NCBI RefSeq assembly: GCF_900100545.1
Contig: NZ_FNDP01000004.1
Location: forward strand, 124,001 to 188,000
Direction: 5' to 3'
Length of the DNA stretch: 64,000 nucleotides
Source: Pseudobutyrivibrio sp. 49
GTDB lineage: Bacteria; Bacillota; Clostridia; Lachnospirales; Lachnospiraceae
In this document: positions 16,271-25,075 of the stretch, piece by piece
Layout: every line of letters begins with the position of its first letter
Numbering within the stretch: the first letter of the stretch is position 1
Program-made: the position numbers and the translations under genes
The notes under the pieces: generated by a model
Told to the model about the DNA's origin: nothing
Databases searched by the model: none
The model's input: the letters and a program-made list of their open reading frames with translations, nothing else

Positions 16271-18856
16271 GTCATAGGATCCAAATCCTAAAACTTTAGT
16301 CTCGTTGCCTGGAAGAATAACCTGTGCTGTGGTATTGGAAGGAATTTCTATGTGGTACTCATATGTGCCATCCTCCTTCTTTTTCCAGCTGCTGGTTACA
16401 GTTCCATATATACTGTCATAACTAAAGCTTGCATTTGTAAAGCTTCCGCCTGGATGTGGTGCAATCACAAAATGGTTCTCTCCATCCATCTTCACACCAC
16501 ACATCTCGTCAAATACCCATTCGCATACAGCGCCCTTTGAATAATGATTAAGGGATGCTATTCCGCCACCCTTACCATTGTCAGATGTTGGACCATCCCA
16601 GTCCTCCCAGATTGTGGTAGCGCCAGTTTTAGGCATGTATAACCAGCCTGGCTTCTCTTCATTTTCAAGAAGCTTATAGGCATATTCGATATCAATCTGC
16701 TGGAGCACATAGAGAATTAATGGTGTAGATAAAAATCCGGTTCCAACTCTCCAATTGTATTTCTCAAGTGCTTTAATTAGTCTGTGCTTCGCAAATACGG
16801 TTTGATCCTCATTTAAAAGATTAAAATACAATGGACGAACAAGCTTCGCCTGTCTTTCAGTATCAAGCTTAAAGCCATCTGTTTCTACAAGCTTTTGATA
16901 TGTACGCTTTGCACCATCTCGATATTCCTTGAACTTTGGAATGTCATCCACTCTTCCAAGCTCCTCTGCAATTTCTATCATAAGAGACATTACATATGAT
17001 AAATATGCAGTAGCAACCTCAGGCTGTGATTTTATGAAATCCTTCCAGCTCATAGAATGAACCTCTGCTGGCTCAGCCCACTCACCATAATGCTGCCCAA
17101 TGTTGTAGAGGTATTTTCTATCCTCCTTACTAAGCTTTACCTTTTCAGAATTCATAAATTTGGTTTTGCCAGTTCTGCCTATCATGTAATGAGCATACTT
17201 TTTCATATTCTCATAGTACTTTTCGATAATCTGTTTATCTCCGTACTTTTTCCACAAACGGTATGGAATCATAATACCAGCATCAGACCAGCCAGTAGAC
17301 CCGTTCATAACACGCATATAGGAATCTGTTCCACCTTCTGGTGCAATCTGAGGGAAGCAGCCATCCTCTGTCTGCCAATCACATAAATCATTCTGATATT
17401 TAAGTGCAAATGGTTCGTAATTCACCATGTAACTTGCGGTATTAACAAAAAGCTGTGCATCACCAGACCATCCATGACGCTCACGTGTAGGACAATCAGT
17501 AGGAAGGTCGGCTGAATTGTTCTTTAAAGACCATAATGTGTTTTCCACGAACTGATTTAGAAGCTTGTTTGAACTATCAAATCTGAAGGTTCTTTCAAAA
17601 TTTGAATAAACTGCAATGGCAGTGAAGTCTTCAGGATTGATTTCAAAATCAGCCTCTACTAACACATACTGAAATCCAAAGATTGCGAAACGAGTCTTGT
17701 AATTATTGGCTCCATCTTTACAGAAATACTCTACCTGCTGAAGAGGAGTAACCAAATCTTTTCTGGCGCATTGAATATTCTTCTGGGTAAATTCTCCATC
17801 ACTATCAAGCTTTTCTCCAAAACGCATAAAGATACGCTGTCCTGCCTTGGCTGTCACATTGAATTCTATATAACCTGCAATATTTTGACCAAAATCAAGA
17901 ACAGTTTTTCCTGTTGGAGTCTTAATCAGCTTAGGATTTGATAATCTCTCGTTTTCTGTAAGAGACAAGCTGTTTGACGCAGAAGGTGTTATATTATGAT
18001 TTGTAATCTTGGCAAATGCCCAATTCGTCTTTACGAAGTCATCTAATCGGGCATCGTAAATTTCTCCATCTTTGTTATCAGCGAATCTAATAGGACCTTC
18101 ATTTGTCCACTGCCATTTATCATCAGTCACAACATAACCCACTGTTCCATCTGTATATCTGATTTCTATCTGTGCAATAAGTTTTGTCTCAGAACCATAA
18201 TAGTTCTTCATGCCCCATGCACCTACAGAGCCTCTGTACCAGCCATCTGCTAACATAAAGCACAGCTGGTTTTCACCACTACGTATTTGCGATGTTATAT
18301 CTACTGTCTGATACTGGATTCTCTTTCTATAATCTGTGATTCCTGGAGCTAGACAGAAATCACCAATCTTTTCTCCATTAATCTGACCTTCATAAATACC
18401 GCAGGCAGTCATATATGCTCTTGCAGATTTTACCTTTTTATCACTTGAAATCAGAAATGACTTTTTGAAGCAGTCCACTGGATATCTTTTCTTTTTATCT
18501 ACTTCATAATTGCCAGTAATCCACTCTGCTCTCCAGTCATCTGCATCAAGTAATCCTATTTCAAAAGTAGCCAAGTCGCTTACTTCACCAGCCTCATCAT
18601 TTTCATCCCAAAGCTGCACCTGCCACTGAATATAATCACGACTTTTTAGCTTATTTCCGCTCCACGGGATAAGATGCATCTGGTTAGATGTAACCTTTCC
18701 TGTGTTCATCACTTCATTTCCATCTGAATTATAAGCTATAATCTGGTAAGCACTCTGTCTAATTCCACCCTCACAGTTCCAACTAAATCTTGGTTCTGTG
18801 ACATCAATCCCAATAGGATTTGTTAAGTATTCAGTTTTTAAGTTAATTGCTTTCAT
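16265..18856 (-). CDS. Alpha-L-rhamnosidase, GH78
   Basis: This 863-residue enzyme hydrolyses terminal alpha-L-rhamnose. It shows the GH78 plan: an N-terminal beta-sandwich (NPIGIDVTEPRFSWNC), a Bac_rhamnosid_N domain (ADGWYRGSVG), and an (alpha/alpha)6 catalytic domain with the acidic motif DCPTRERHGWSGDAQ near residue 455 and WEDWDG near 750. With no signal peptide it acts inside the cell after import. I chose ATG 18856, with GGAG six bases upstream; a GTG at 18868 is in frame. Direct-repeat operators lie 62-96 bases upstream. Confidence 0.92.
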   Translation of the reverse strand: MKAINLKTEYLTNPIGIDVTEPRFSWNCEGGIRQSAYQIIAYNSDGNEVMNTGKVTSNQMHLIPWSGNKLKSRDYIQWQVQLWDENDEAGEVSDLATFEIGLLDADDWRAEWITGNYEVDKKKRYPVDCFKKSFLISSDKKVKSARAYMTACGIYEGQINGEKIGDFCLAPGITDYRKRIQYQTVDITSQIRSGENQLCFMLADGWYRGSVGAWGMKNYYGSETKLIAQIEIRYTDGTVGYVVTDDKWQWTNEGPIRFADNKDGEIYDARLDDFVKTNWAFAKITNHNITPSASNSLSLTENERLSNPKLIKTPTGKTVLDFGQNIAGYIEFNVTAKAGQRIFMRFGEKLDSDGEFTQKNIQCARKDLVTPLQQVEYFCKDGANNYKTRFAIFGFQYVLVEADFEINPEDFTAIAVYSNFERTFRFDSSNKLLNQFVENTLWSLKNNSADLPTDCPTRERHGWSGDAQLFVNTASYMVNYEPFALKYQNDLCDWQTEDGCFPQIAPEGGTDSYMRVMNGSTGWSDAGIMIPYRLWKKYGDKQIIEKYYENMKKYAHYMIGRTGKTKFMNSEKVKLSKEDRKYLYNIGQHYGEWAEPAEVHSMSWKDFIKSQPEVATAYLSYVMSLMIEIAEELGRVDDIPKFKEYRDGAKRTYQKLVETDGFKLDTERQAKLVRPLYFNLLNEDQTVFAKHRLIKALEKYNWRVGTGFLSTPLILYVLQQIDIEYAYKLLENEEKPGWLYMPKTGATTIWEDWDGPTSDNGKGGGIASLNHYSKGAVCEWVFDEMCGVKMDGENHFVIAPHPGGSFTNASFSYDSIYGTVTSSWKKKEDGTYEYHIEIPSNTTAQVILPGNETKVLGFGSYDL

Positions 18857-18917
18857 TACCTTCTCCACTTCTATAGATACATTTTTCTATGAATTCTACC
18901 TTTTGTCACAGACGACT

Positions 18918-18952
18918 TATTGTAGATATGTGAAATATATTGTATATATGTG
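18918..18952. promoter_or_regulatory. Paired direct repeats TATTGTA-N5-GTG, AraC operator
   Basis: TATTGTAGATATGTG (18918-18932) and TATTGTATATATGTG (18938-18952) repeat with a 20-bp period upstream of GH78. The shared pattern with 15393-15427 is TNTTGTAN5GTG. Same regulator, probably the AraC protein encoded at 15458. Confidence 0.65.
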
Positions 18953-19040
18953 TTCTACTATTTTCTTCTTATCTTTCTTTCCATCTTTTCATGCATAATT
19001 GGAAGTAAAAATTCCATTTTAATAATTGCACCAATGATTG

Positions 19041-20510
19041 CTACTGTTTTCGCTGAAGAATTTCTTCCTGTTCCTTTTCAATTACCTTTTCAACATCAAG
19101 GTAGTGTAATAAAACAGCGCAAACCAAACCTGTGAATGCCTCAAGGCCTACAAAAAAAATCGTAATTACGTTTTGTGTTGCATCACTCTGAACCACACCT
19201 GTAGTTACCCCAGTAGCCGCATCAAACACTGGGGCTACATACCCTGATAAACTAAGTCCAAGATTTAAAACACCCGTAGCCACTCCCGCTGCTACAGTCG
19301 TAATAATTGAATATACAGACATGGCCATACCATCACATCTAAAGTGATGTCTCCACTCCAAATGATCCAATACATCTGCAAATAAAGCCATGAATATATA
19401 AGCTGAAGGCAATGCTCCAATGTTCTTAATAAACTGACCTCCAAGGACTACAGGAAGACTCTTTGGTGCAATAAAACAAATCAAACTTCCAATGGCCATA
19501 AGAATAAAGCCTGCCACAGTGGTATTCTTCTTACCAAACTTCTTTGCTATAGGCCACACAGCAAATAGTCCAATTCCCATTGGTAATCCGCCTAATATCG
19601 ATACCAGTGATTGAGTATATCCATCGTTATAGGTACCAAGCACATAATTACAGTAATAAACGAGAGATGTGTTTTTCAACTGAGCTGCAACTAGATTTAT
19701 CGCAAAATAGGCAAAAATAATAAGGCAGTATTTATCTGTAAAAATAGCCTTTAGCTGTTGCCTTCCAGTAGGTTGATGTAATTCAGGACTTGCTGCCGCC
19801 CCTGCGTTCTCCAACGTAATTCTCTCTCTCGTGAAGTAGTATTCCATAACAATTAACGGAAATGCGATAATCGAAAGTGTAGAGATAGTTATCAACCAAA
19901 GCTTTTGATTAGCGCCAATCACAGGCAAAATCACTGCTGGGAAAAATAGGGCCGCAAGAATTCCCGTCATCATGGTATTAGAGATATTGTTTAATACAGA
20001 TAAATTTCCTCTCTGCTCAATCTTTCTAGTAGAAAGAGGAACCATAAGGTTATGACTCATATTAAAAAGATTAAATGCCAATCCATAAAACAGATTGAAT
20101 GAAACCACCACCCAGATTGCCTGCACAGTCACATTGCTGCTTGGCACAATACAAAGCAATATTCCACTTAAGGTTATTAGCGGAGCTGACATCAGAAGCC
20201 AGGGTCTCGCCTTACCTTCTTTAGTCTTTGTCTTATCAATCCATCTTCCAATTAGGATGTTTATAAAAGCCCCAAGGATTCTGGATACAATTGGGAAAAT
20301 GGCCAAAAACAATCCAGCCCCAACAACAGTAAGATTCAATACATCCGTGTAAAAAACATTTAAGTATGAGGCAAGGACCCCATTTAAGAGCAATGCTCCT
20401 GTGGGTCCTATTAAATAACCTAGATACTTTTCTTTTTTTGTTGTGTCTTCCGAGCTAATTCTTGAAGCCAAAAAATGGCTGTCAAAAATCTTATTTACTT
20501 TAGTAACCAA
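19041..20510 (-). CDS. GPH-family sugar transporter
   Basis: This 489-residue, approximately 12-helix transporter carries GPH motifs such as [38 protein letters not shown], and [20 protein letters not shown]. The start is TTG 20510, whose GAGGAG ribosome site lies inside the final codons of the preceding small ORF, so translation is likely coupled. It belongs to the SDR/glycosidase unit rather than the rhamnosidase unit. The substrate is unknown. A short open stretch after the stop (to about 18960) may be leftover coding sequence. Confidence 0.85.
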   Translation of the reverse strand: MVTKVNKIFDSHFLASRISSEDTTKKEKYLGYLIGPTGALLLNGVLASYLNVFYTDVLNLTVVGAGLFLAIFPIVSRILGAFINILIGRWIDKTKTKEGKARPWLLMSAPLITLSGILLCIVPSSNVTVQAIWVVVSFNLFYGLAFNLFNMSHNLMVPLSTRKIEQRGNLSVLNNISNTMMTGILAALFFPAVILPVIGANQKLWLITISTLSIIAFPLIVMEYYFTRERITLENAGAAASPELHQPTGRQQLKAIFTDKYCLIIFAYFAINLVAAQLKNTSLVYYCNYVLGTYNDGYTQSLVSILGGLPMGIGLFAVWPIAKKFGKKNTTVAGFILMAIGSLICFIAPKSLPVVLGGQFIKNIGALPSAYIFMALFADVLDHLEWRHHFRCDGMAMSVYSIITTVAAGVATGVLNLGLSLSGYVAPVFDAATGVTTGVVQSDATQNVITIFFVGLEAFTGLVCAVLLHYLDVEKVIEKEQEEILQRKQ

Positions 20511-20513
20511 AGA

Positions 20514-20714
20514 TTATTCTCCTCGCATTGAAATAGAATTTACTTTCTTATCCATGATGTCTTTGCAAAGTTTCATAGAATCAGCAATAGCGCCTTCAAT
20601 ATCATCTGGCTGAACGCCAAGCTTTTCAGCGCCTTCTTCTTTTTTCATTTCAGGAGGAAGTACTGCTGCCTCAGAACCTAGTAGTCCTGTACCGCCAATC
20701 ATAAATATTTTCAT
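20514..20714 (-). CDS. Truncated NAD(P)-binding SDR-like protein
   Basis: This 66-residue ORF starts with the Rossmann motif MKIFMIGGTGLLGSEAA, then jumps to a segment (LPPEMKKEEGAEKLG ... DSMKLCKDIMDKK) that normally lies far downstream or at the C-terminus in SDR reductases of about 300 residues. The dinucleotide fold cannot be complete. A ribosome site (AGAGG) is present and reading is intact, so it may be translated; I regard it as a deletion derivative of an SDR gene. Confidence 0.5.
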   Translation of the reverse strand: MKIFMIGGTGLLGSEAAVLPPEMKKEEGAEKLGVQPDDIEGAIADSMKLCKDIMDKKVNSISMRGE

Positions 20715-20718
20715 TCCA

Positions 20719-22233
20719 TTACACCTCTAATTCATTAACAATTTTTGGATATTCCCTAAGTTCATCCTCGTCATGAAGTGGATTCCAAACCTGCGCAAAG
20801 AACTTATCTTTCTTAGCTCTGTTGCCATAATTCCAAGATTTGCGCTCGCACTCGTCGCACCAGTGACCACCCTCTAGAATAAGTCTTGGGCTTCCAGTGA
20901 AGTGATGACCATACTGGCAGGTGAACTTAAGTGGAGTTTTCCAATCACCTGTAGTCATTTCTGTAGAGTCGCAGGTACCACCTCTAAATTCTGCAGCCCC
21001 CTTCATATCTTCGAGAGTAAGCTCTGACTCAGGCTTAGTCTCATCATAACCATGGTCGATAGCAACTACTGTATCCCAATCTTTGAAACCATCTACGTCA
21101 CTTACCTTTTCAGGAAGCTTTTCCCAGGCTTTCTTGCTGCCCCAGTATGCATCGATACAAGCTTCATCGTTTTCATTAATCCATCGTCTGGTTCCATGCT
21201 CGCCTAGCTGATACTTCTTAAAAGTCTGACGGATAATCCATCCCATGAACTTTTGTCCGCCTGGAAGCTTATTAATAACCTGTGCAAATGGTTTTGCCGC
21301 TCCCACCTCTTTCAGATATGCAGCATAAAAATACTGCATTGAATCTGATCTAAAATGTAAATAGTCCTCTAATTTATCTGAATCCAAATAATACTGCCCA
21401 TGGAAATTTCTTGTGGCATTGTACTTTGGCTCGATAACTGAATCCAAGGAAGTAAATCCCATTTCGCCATACATGATTTTGTACATATCAATTGTGACAA
21501 CTCGACATTCTTCGCCACCGCCAATATTATAGATATGTCCCCAGAAATCCTCTGAAAGGCTTCCATCATTATCAAAGGCAGCAAGATTTCTCATAGCTCG
21601 ACCACTGTCTCTATCTGAGACATACTCAAGTACATTATCAAGACAATTGTGAAACTGGATCGAGTCTCTAATCTTTGCCATTGCAGTTCCCATAATTCCT
21701 GTCTGTCTAAGGCTTACCCAATATTTAAGACCAGACTCTACAACAAGACGCTCTGCCGCAACCTTAGACACTGCATAATAGTCATACATACTAGGCTTGA
21801 TTGGATCACCAACTCTACCCCAATGGATAGGAGGCATTCTGTCTCCAGTTTCAGCAACAGTTCCAATAGAAACATACTTTGTAGCATCCTGCTGACCCAA
21901 CTCATATAACGCATTTACGAAGTTCTTTGTAGAGCCATAATTTACTTCCATTGCCTTCTTAGGGAAGTAATCTGCAGTTGGTGATACAAAGGCAGCTATG
22001 TGAATAATAAGGTCACAACCTCTCACAGCCTCAACTACAAATCTGTAATTTGTTAAATCACCAAGCATAATCGTTACACGCTTGTTGCCCTCAAACTCCC
22101 GTAATCTTTCCTTTGACTTGTCATTTGGTAAGTCGCAGACAACAATCTCGTAATCACATCCATCTTCTGCCATCTGTCTGAGAGACTCATATCCCATTCC
22201 ACCAGCAGCTCCTGTCAATAATACTTTTTTCAT
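20719..22233 (-). CDS. Large SDR/NAD-dependent epimerase-like oxidoreductase with Cys-rich tail
   Basis: This 504-residue protein has an extended-SDR N-terminal half: GAAGGMGYESL nucleotide-binding loop, GDLTN, IHIAAFVSP, and the catalytic YYAVSK near residue 155. The last 80 residues are unusual for the family and contain TCQYGHHFTG...WCDECERKSWNYG, a likely zinc-binding module. Together with the neighbouring transporter and hydrolase it probably modifies an imported sugar or uronate, but the substrate cannot be named. AAGGAAG precedes the ATG. Confidence 0.75.
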   Translation of the reverse strand: MKKVLLTGAAGGMGYESLRQMAEDGCDYEIVVCDLPNDKSKERLREFEGNKRVTIMLGDLTNYRFVVEAVRGCDLIIHIAAFVSPTADYFPKKAMEVNYGSTKNFVNALYELGQQDATKYVSIGTVAETGDRMPPIHWGRVGDPIKPSMYDYYAVSKVAAERLVVESGLKYWVSLRQTGIMGTAMAKIRDSIQFHNCLDNVLEYVSDRDSGRAMRNLAAFDNDGSLSEDFWGHIYNIGGGEECRVVTIDMYKIMYGEMGFTSLDSVIEPKYNATRNFHGQYYLDSDKLEDYLHFRSDSMQYFYAAYLKEVGAAKPFAQVINKLPGGQKFMGWIIRQTFKKYQLGEHGTRRWINENDEACIDAYWGSKKAWEKLPEKVSDVDGFKDWDTVVAIDHGYDETKPESELTLEDMKGAAEFRGGTCDSTEMTTGDWKTPLKFTCQYGHHFTGSPRLILEGGHWCDECERKSWNYGNRAKKDKFFAQVWNPLHDEDELREYPKIVNELEV

Positions 22234-22249
22234 CTCTAATTCTTCCTTT

Positions 22250-23596
22250 TTAGTTAATATCTATAAGCAAGCTCTCCTTTGGAGTGCCATGCTTATTCTC
22301 ATCAAAATTAAACATTGGCATTGTGCCCCAATCCTCATAATCGGCAGCCCAATATCTAATACCAATTACTCCGTGGGTTTTGCCCCACTCAACAACATCC
22401 TTATATATAGAAGCCTGTCCTTCTTCTGTGTTGGCATAGCCCTTTGTAGCCTTATTCCAGCCTGCAAATGCTCCGGACATTTCGCCTGAAGGATAAGAAA
22501 ACTCTCCTATAAATACAGGCACGCCGCATTTCTTATTGATAGTCATTACAGTCTTCTTAAATAAAATCGATGAATCCTTATACATTGATGGGGCACTTGG
22601 ATAATAACTAATTCCTGCTGTGTCCACTTTATATCCATTCTTTGCAAGACAATTGAAATATCTTGAGCAAGCATTTGGAGTCATAACTACTGTTGCTATA
22701 TGAGTCGAGAATTTTACATTAGTAGAATCAATACCCAGGTCATCATATGCTTCAAGAATTCCTGCCTTAACAGCTGCAAACTCCTTTGCGTTATACTGCC
22801 AAATATTTTTCTCTAACCATGATGGCGCAAAAAGAGGTGTTACATATCTTGCAAAATCAGCAACCTTTTCAAGCTTAGGATTAACTGCTGTCTTAAGGCC
22901 AAGACTTACTCCGGCGAATCCAAAGTTTGCCTCGTTACCCAGATTCCAGTTATCTACTGTGCAACCTGTATTTAAAATCTCTGTTGCCAAAAACTTGCCA
23001 TATGCATGTAATACTGTTTCAATTTCTTCTAATGAAAGCTCACTCCAATCCTTACCATTTTGTAATGAGTAAATCTCTGGATACTCATCGAAGCGAGGCG
23101 CTTGCTGTGTTTCCATATCCATGTATGTGTATGCACACATCACTTCAGGATTTATAGGAATATTTAGCTTTGCTGCAAGCTTGCATAACTCCATTGCCTG
23201 ATCAAAGGTATGTACATTCGCATTTGTGTCTATCACACCATCTGTCTCATCCCTATCTGTTACATGACGCTTTGTAGCTATTCGCACATACATCTCTGTG
23301 GCTCCCTTATCTATATAAAGCTGTTCAAGCTCTTCGATATTTGTTATTTGTCTGCCCTCGTATTCATAGGTATAGCCTTTTTCAAAACCAGTAGCTGTAA
23401 ATGGACTTACAGATAACGCATATCTAAAATCTTCATCTGTCTGCACTGGCTTATATCCTATTTCTGTATAAAAGAACTGAGCTGATAAAACCTTTACAGC
23501 TATTAGCGATACTAAAACCAGTATTGTAACGATTACCTTCTTACTTCTTTTCCATTCCTTTATTCCCCCAACAAAGCTTGATATTGCCTGCTTCAT
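22250..23596 (-). CDS. Membrane-anchored clan GH-A glycoside hydrolase (GH53-like)
   Basis: This 448-residue protein has an N-terminal signal-anchor (residues about 20-42, VIVTILVLVSLIAVKVLSA), then a (beta/alpha)8 barrel. The acid/base motif NWNLGNEANFG lies near residue 220 and the nucleophile strand VFIGEFSYPSGE near residue 362. The spacing fits clan GH-A retaining enzymes, most like GH53 endo-galactanases, though the exact family is unsure. The start at 23596 is set by AAAGGAG. It is the first gene of a unit transcribed away from the TetR pair. Confidence 0.65.
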   Translation of the reverse strand: MKQAISSFVGGIKEWKRSKKVIVTILVLVSLIAVKVLSAQFFYTEIGYKPVQTDEDFRYALSVSPFTATGFEKGYTYEYEGRQITNIEELEQLYIDKGATEMYVRIATKRHVTDRDETDGVIDTNANVHTFDQAMELCKLAAKLNIPINPEVMCAYTYMDMETQQAPRFDEYPEIYSLQNGKDWSELSLEEIETVLHAYGKFLATEILNTGCTVDNWNLGNEANFGFAGVSLGLKTAVNPKLEKVADFARYVTPLFAPSWLEKNIWQYNAKEFAAVKAGILEAYDDLGIDSTNVKFSTHIATVVMTPNACSRYFNCLAKNGYKVDTAGISYYPSAPSMYKDSSILFKKTVMTINKKCGVPVFIGEFSYPSGEMSGAFAGWNKATKGYANTEEGQASIYKDVVEWGKTHGVIGIRYWAADYEDWGTMPMFNFDENKHGTPKESLLIDIN

Positions 23597-23700
23597 GGTT
23601 TTCTCCTTTTTCATTTGCTTGTTTTTGTGAGCTCTTGACTGTATAATATAGACACGGTGTACAGTTTACAACTTGCAATATTTTTTAGAACGTATTGTTT

Positions 23701-23725
23701 ACTACACTTTTTGATAATGTGTAGT
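23701..23725. promoter_or_regulatory. Inverted repeat ACTACAC-N11-GTGTAGT, candidate TetR operator
   Basis: Perfect 7-bp arms ACTACAC (23701-23707) and GTGTAGT (23719-23725) lie in the divergent gap between the GH-A hydrolase operon and the TetR genes. Related GTGTAC sequence occurs nearby at about 23656. Likely bound by one of the two TetR proteins. Confidence 0.5.
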
Positions 23726-23800
23726 GTTTAGAATGATTTGTTTAATGGATGTGCTATTAAAAATCTAAAAATTTTGTTAAAAGTATTAAGGAGAAATAAA

Positions 23801-24358
23801 ATGGCTGTCAAAAACAACAGAAGAACCCTGGTGACCAAAAGAATTTTGAAGGAATCTCTGCTTTCACTTATGGCAGAAAAGCCTATTACAAAGATTTCAA
23901 TAAAGGAGATTTGCGACCTTTCAGAGATGAGCCGCTCCACCTTTTACCTGCACTATCAGGATCAGTTTGAACTGCTTAAAGATATTGAAAATGAAGTTTT
24001 AGATAAATCCTTTGAAGCTTTAGAAGATTTGGGTGGAGATTTCAACACTATAGAATCTATAGAGAACTTTCTTAATTATGTAAAATCAAATAAAGAAACC
24101 TTTGGTGTCCTGCTTTGCCAGTCAGATACCATCGATTTTCAAAATGCAATAATAGAAAAGATTGCTAATCACGTTAAGGAATCTGTTCCTGATTTTAATC
24201 AGATGAAATCCGATAAATACATCTTCGTATTTATAATGAATGGTTCTTTGAACGTACTAAGAACCTGGATAATGAATGATTTTGATATGGCTGTGCCTGA
24301 AATGGCTTCACTCATATTCTGGTGCAACCACAATATTACTACCGCGAAAAATTCATAA
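23801..24358 (+). CDS. TetR/AcrR-family regulator
   Basis: This 185-residue protein has an N-terminal TetR helix-turn-helix (about residues 8-55; ITKISIKEICDLSEMSRSTFYLHYQDQFEL) and an all-helical ligand domain. The start at 23801 is set by AAGGAG; upstream in-frame codons lack a site. It is divergent from the SDR/GH-A operon and 16 bases upstream of a second TetR gene. The ligand is unknown. Confidence 0.85.
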   Translation: MAVKNNRRTLVTKRILKESLLSLMAEKPITKISIKEICDLSEMSRSTFYLHYQDQFELLKDIENEVLDKSFEALEDLGGDFNTIESIENFLNYVKSNKETFGVLLCQSDTIDFQNAIIEKIANHVKESVPDFNQMKSDKYIFVFIMNGSLNVLRTWIMNDFDMAVPEMASLIFWCNHNITTAKNS

Positions 24359-24374
24359 AGGGTGTACATAGATT

Positions 24375-24920
24375 ATGGATATTAAGTATAAACTTGCAGA
24401 AGCGATGAAGACTTGCATGAAGACTACATCTGTAGAAAACATTACCGTTAAGCAGATTGTAGAAACAGCAGGCGTCTCCAGACAAAGCTTCTATAGAAAC
24501 TTCATAGATAAGTATGACTTGGTGAACTGGTACTTCGACCGCTTACTTGAGCAGTCATTCAAAGAAATAGGAAAAGGTGAAACCATCAGAGAAGGGCTTA
24601 TAAAAAAGTTTCAGTACATAAAGCTGGAAAAGCTCTTCTTCACTGCTGGATTCAAGGGGGATGAGCAAAATAATCTTAAAGAACATGACTTTATAATGAT
24701 TTATGAATTTTATTGTGCTCTTATAAGAGAAAAAACCGGCACACCTCCGAATACCAAAACCAGAAAACTGCTTGAAATGTACTGCTGGTCATCTATTTAC
24801 ATGACAGTTCAATGGCTAATAAAAGGCATGAAGGAATCAGAGGAAAGCCTTGCAGATTTGATGATAGACGCCATGCCACCAATGTTACAATCACTGTTTA
24901 AAGAAATACACATACTATAA
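24375..24920 (+). CDS. Second TetR-family regulator
   Basis: This 181-residue protein is shaped like the previous one: HTH at about residues 20-48 (ITVKQIVETAGVSRQSFYRNF) and a helical C-terminal domain with an aromatic-rich segment (YCWSSIYMTVQWL). The two proteins are paralogue-like but clearly different. They share one transcript that ends at 24925-24954. Possibly they form a heteromeric or sequential control pair. Confidence 0.82.
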   Translation: MDIKYKLAEAMKTCMKTTSVENITVKQIVETAGVSRQSFYRNFIDKYDLVNWYFDRLLEQSFKEIGKGETIREGLIKKFQYIKLEKLFFTAGFKGDEQNNLKEHDFIMIYEFYCALIREKTGTPPNTKTRKLLEMYCWSSIYMTVQWLIKGMKESEESLADLMIDAMPPMLQSLFKEIHIL

Positions 24921-24924
24921 GAAA

Positions 24925-24954
24925 GAGCCTGTGGAACCACTCCACAGGCTTTTG
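24925..24954 (+). terminator. Rho-independent terminator of the TetR pair
   Basis: GAGCCTGTGGA, loop ACCAC, TCCACAGGC, then TTTTGTT directly after the second TetR stop codon. Confidence 0.8.
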
Positions 24955-25027
24955 TTCTATGTTACACAATCTCACTTTTGTAACTTATATTCTCCATGTC
25001 ACGAATGCTAAAATATATTTGTAAAGT

Positions 25028-25045
25028 GTGTTAAATAATTAACAC
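25028..25045. promoter_or_regulatory. Rex-like operator upstream of fucO
   Basis: GTGTTAA-ATAA-TTAACAC is a perfect inverted repeat that fits the Firmicute Rex pattern (TTGTTAANNNNTTAACAA) at its core TGTTAAN4TTAACA. It lies 30-48 bases before the fucO start codon. Rex represses fermentation genes when NADH is low, which suits an NADH-consuming lactaldehyde reductase. Confidence 0.65.
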
Positions 25046-25075
25046 AATAGTCTGTTTAAAAAGGAGAATAAAAAC

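Noticed and set aside
20514-20714. N-terminal part of the 504-residue SDR split by frameshift
   Set aside because: The large SDR has its own complete Rossmann start; the 66-residue ORF follows it and carries a second Rossmann motif, so it is a separate remnant.
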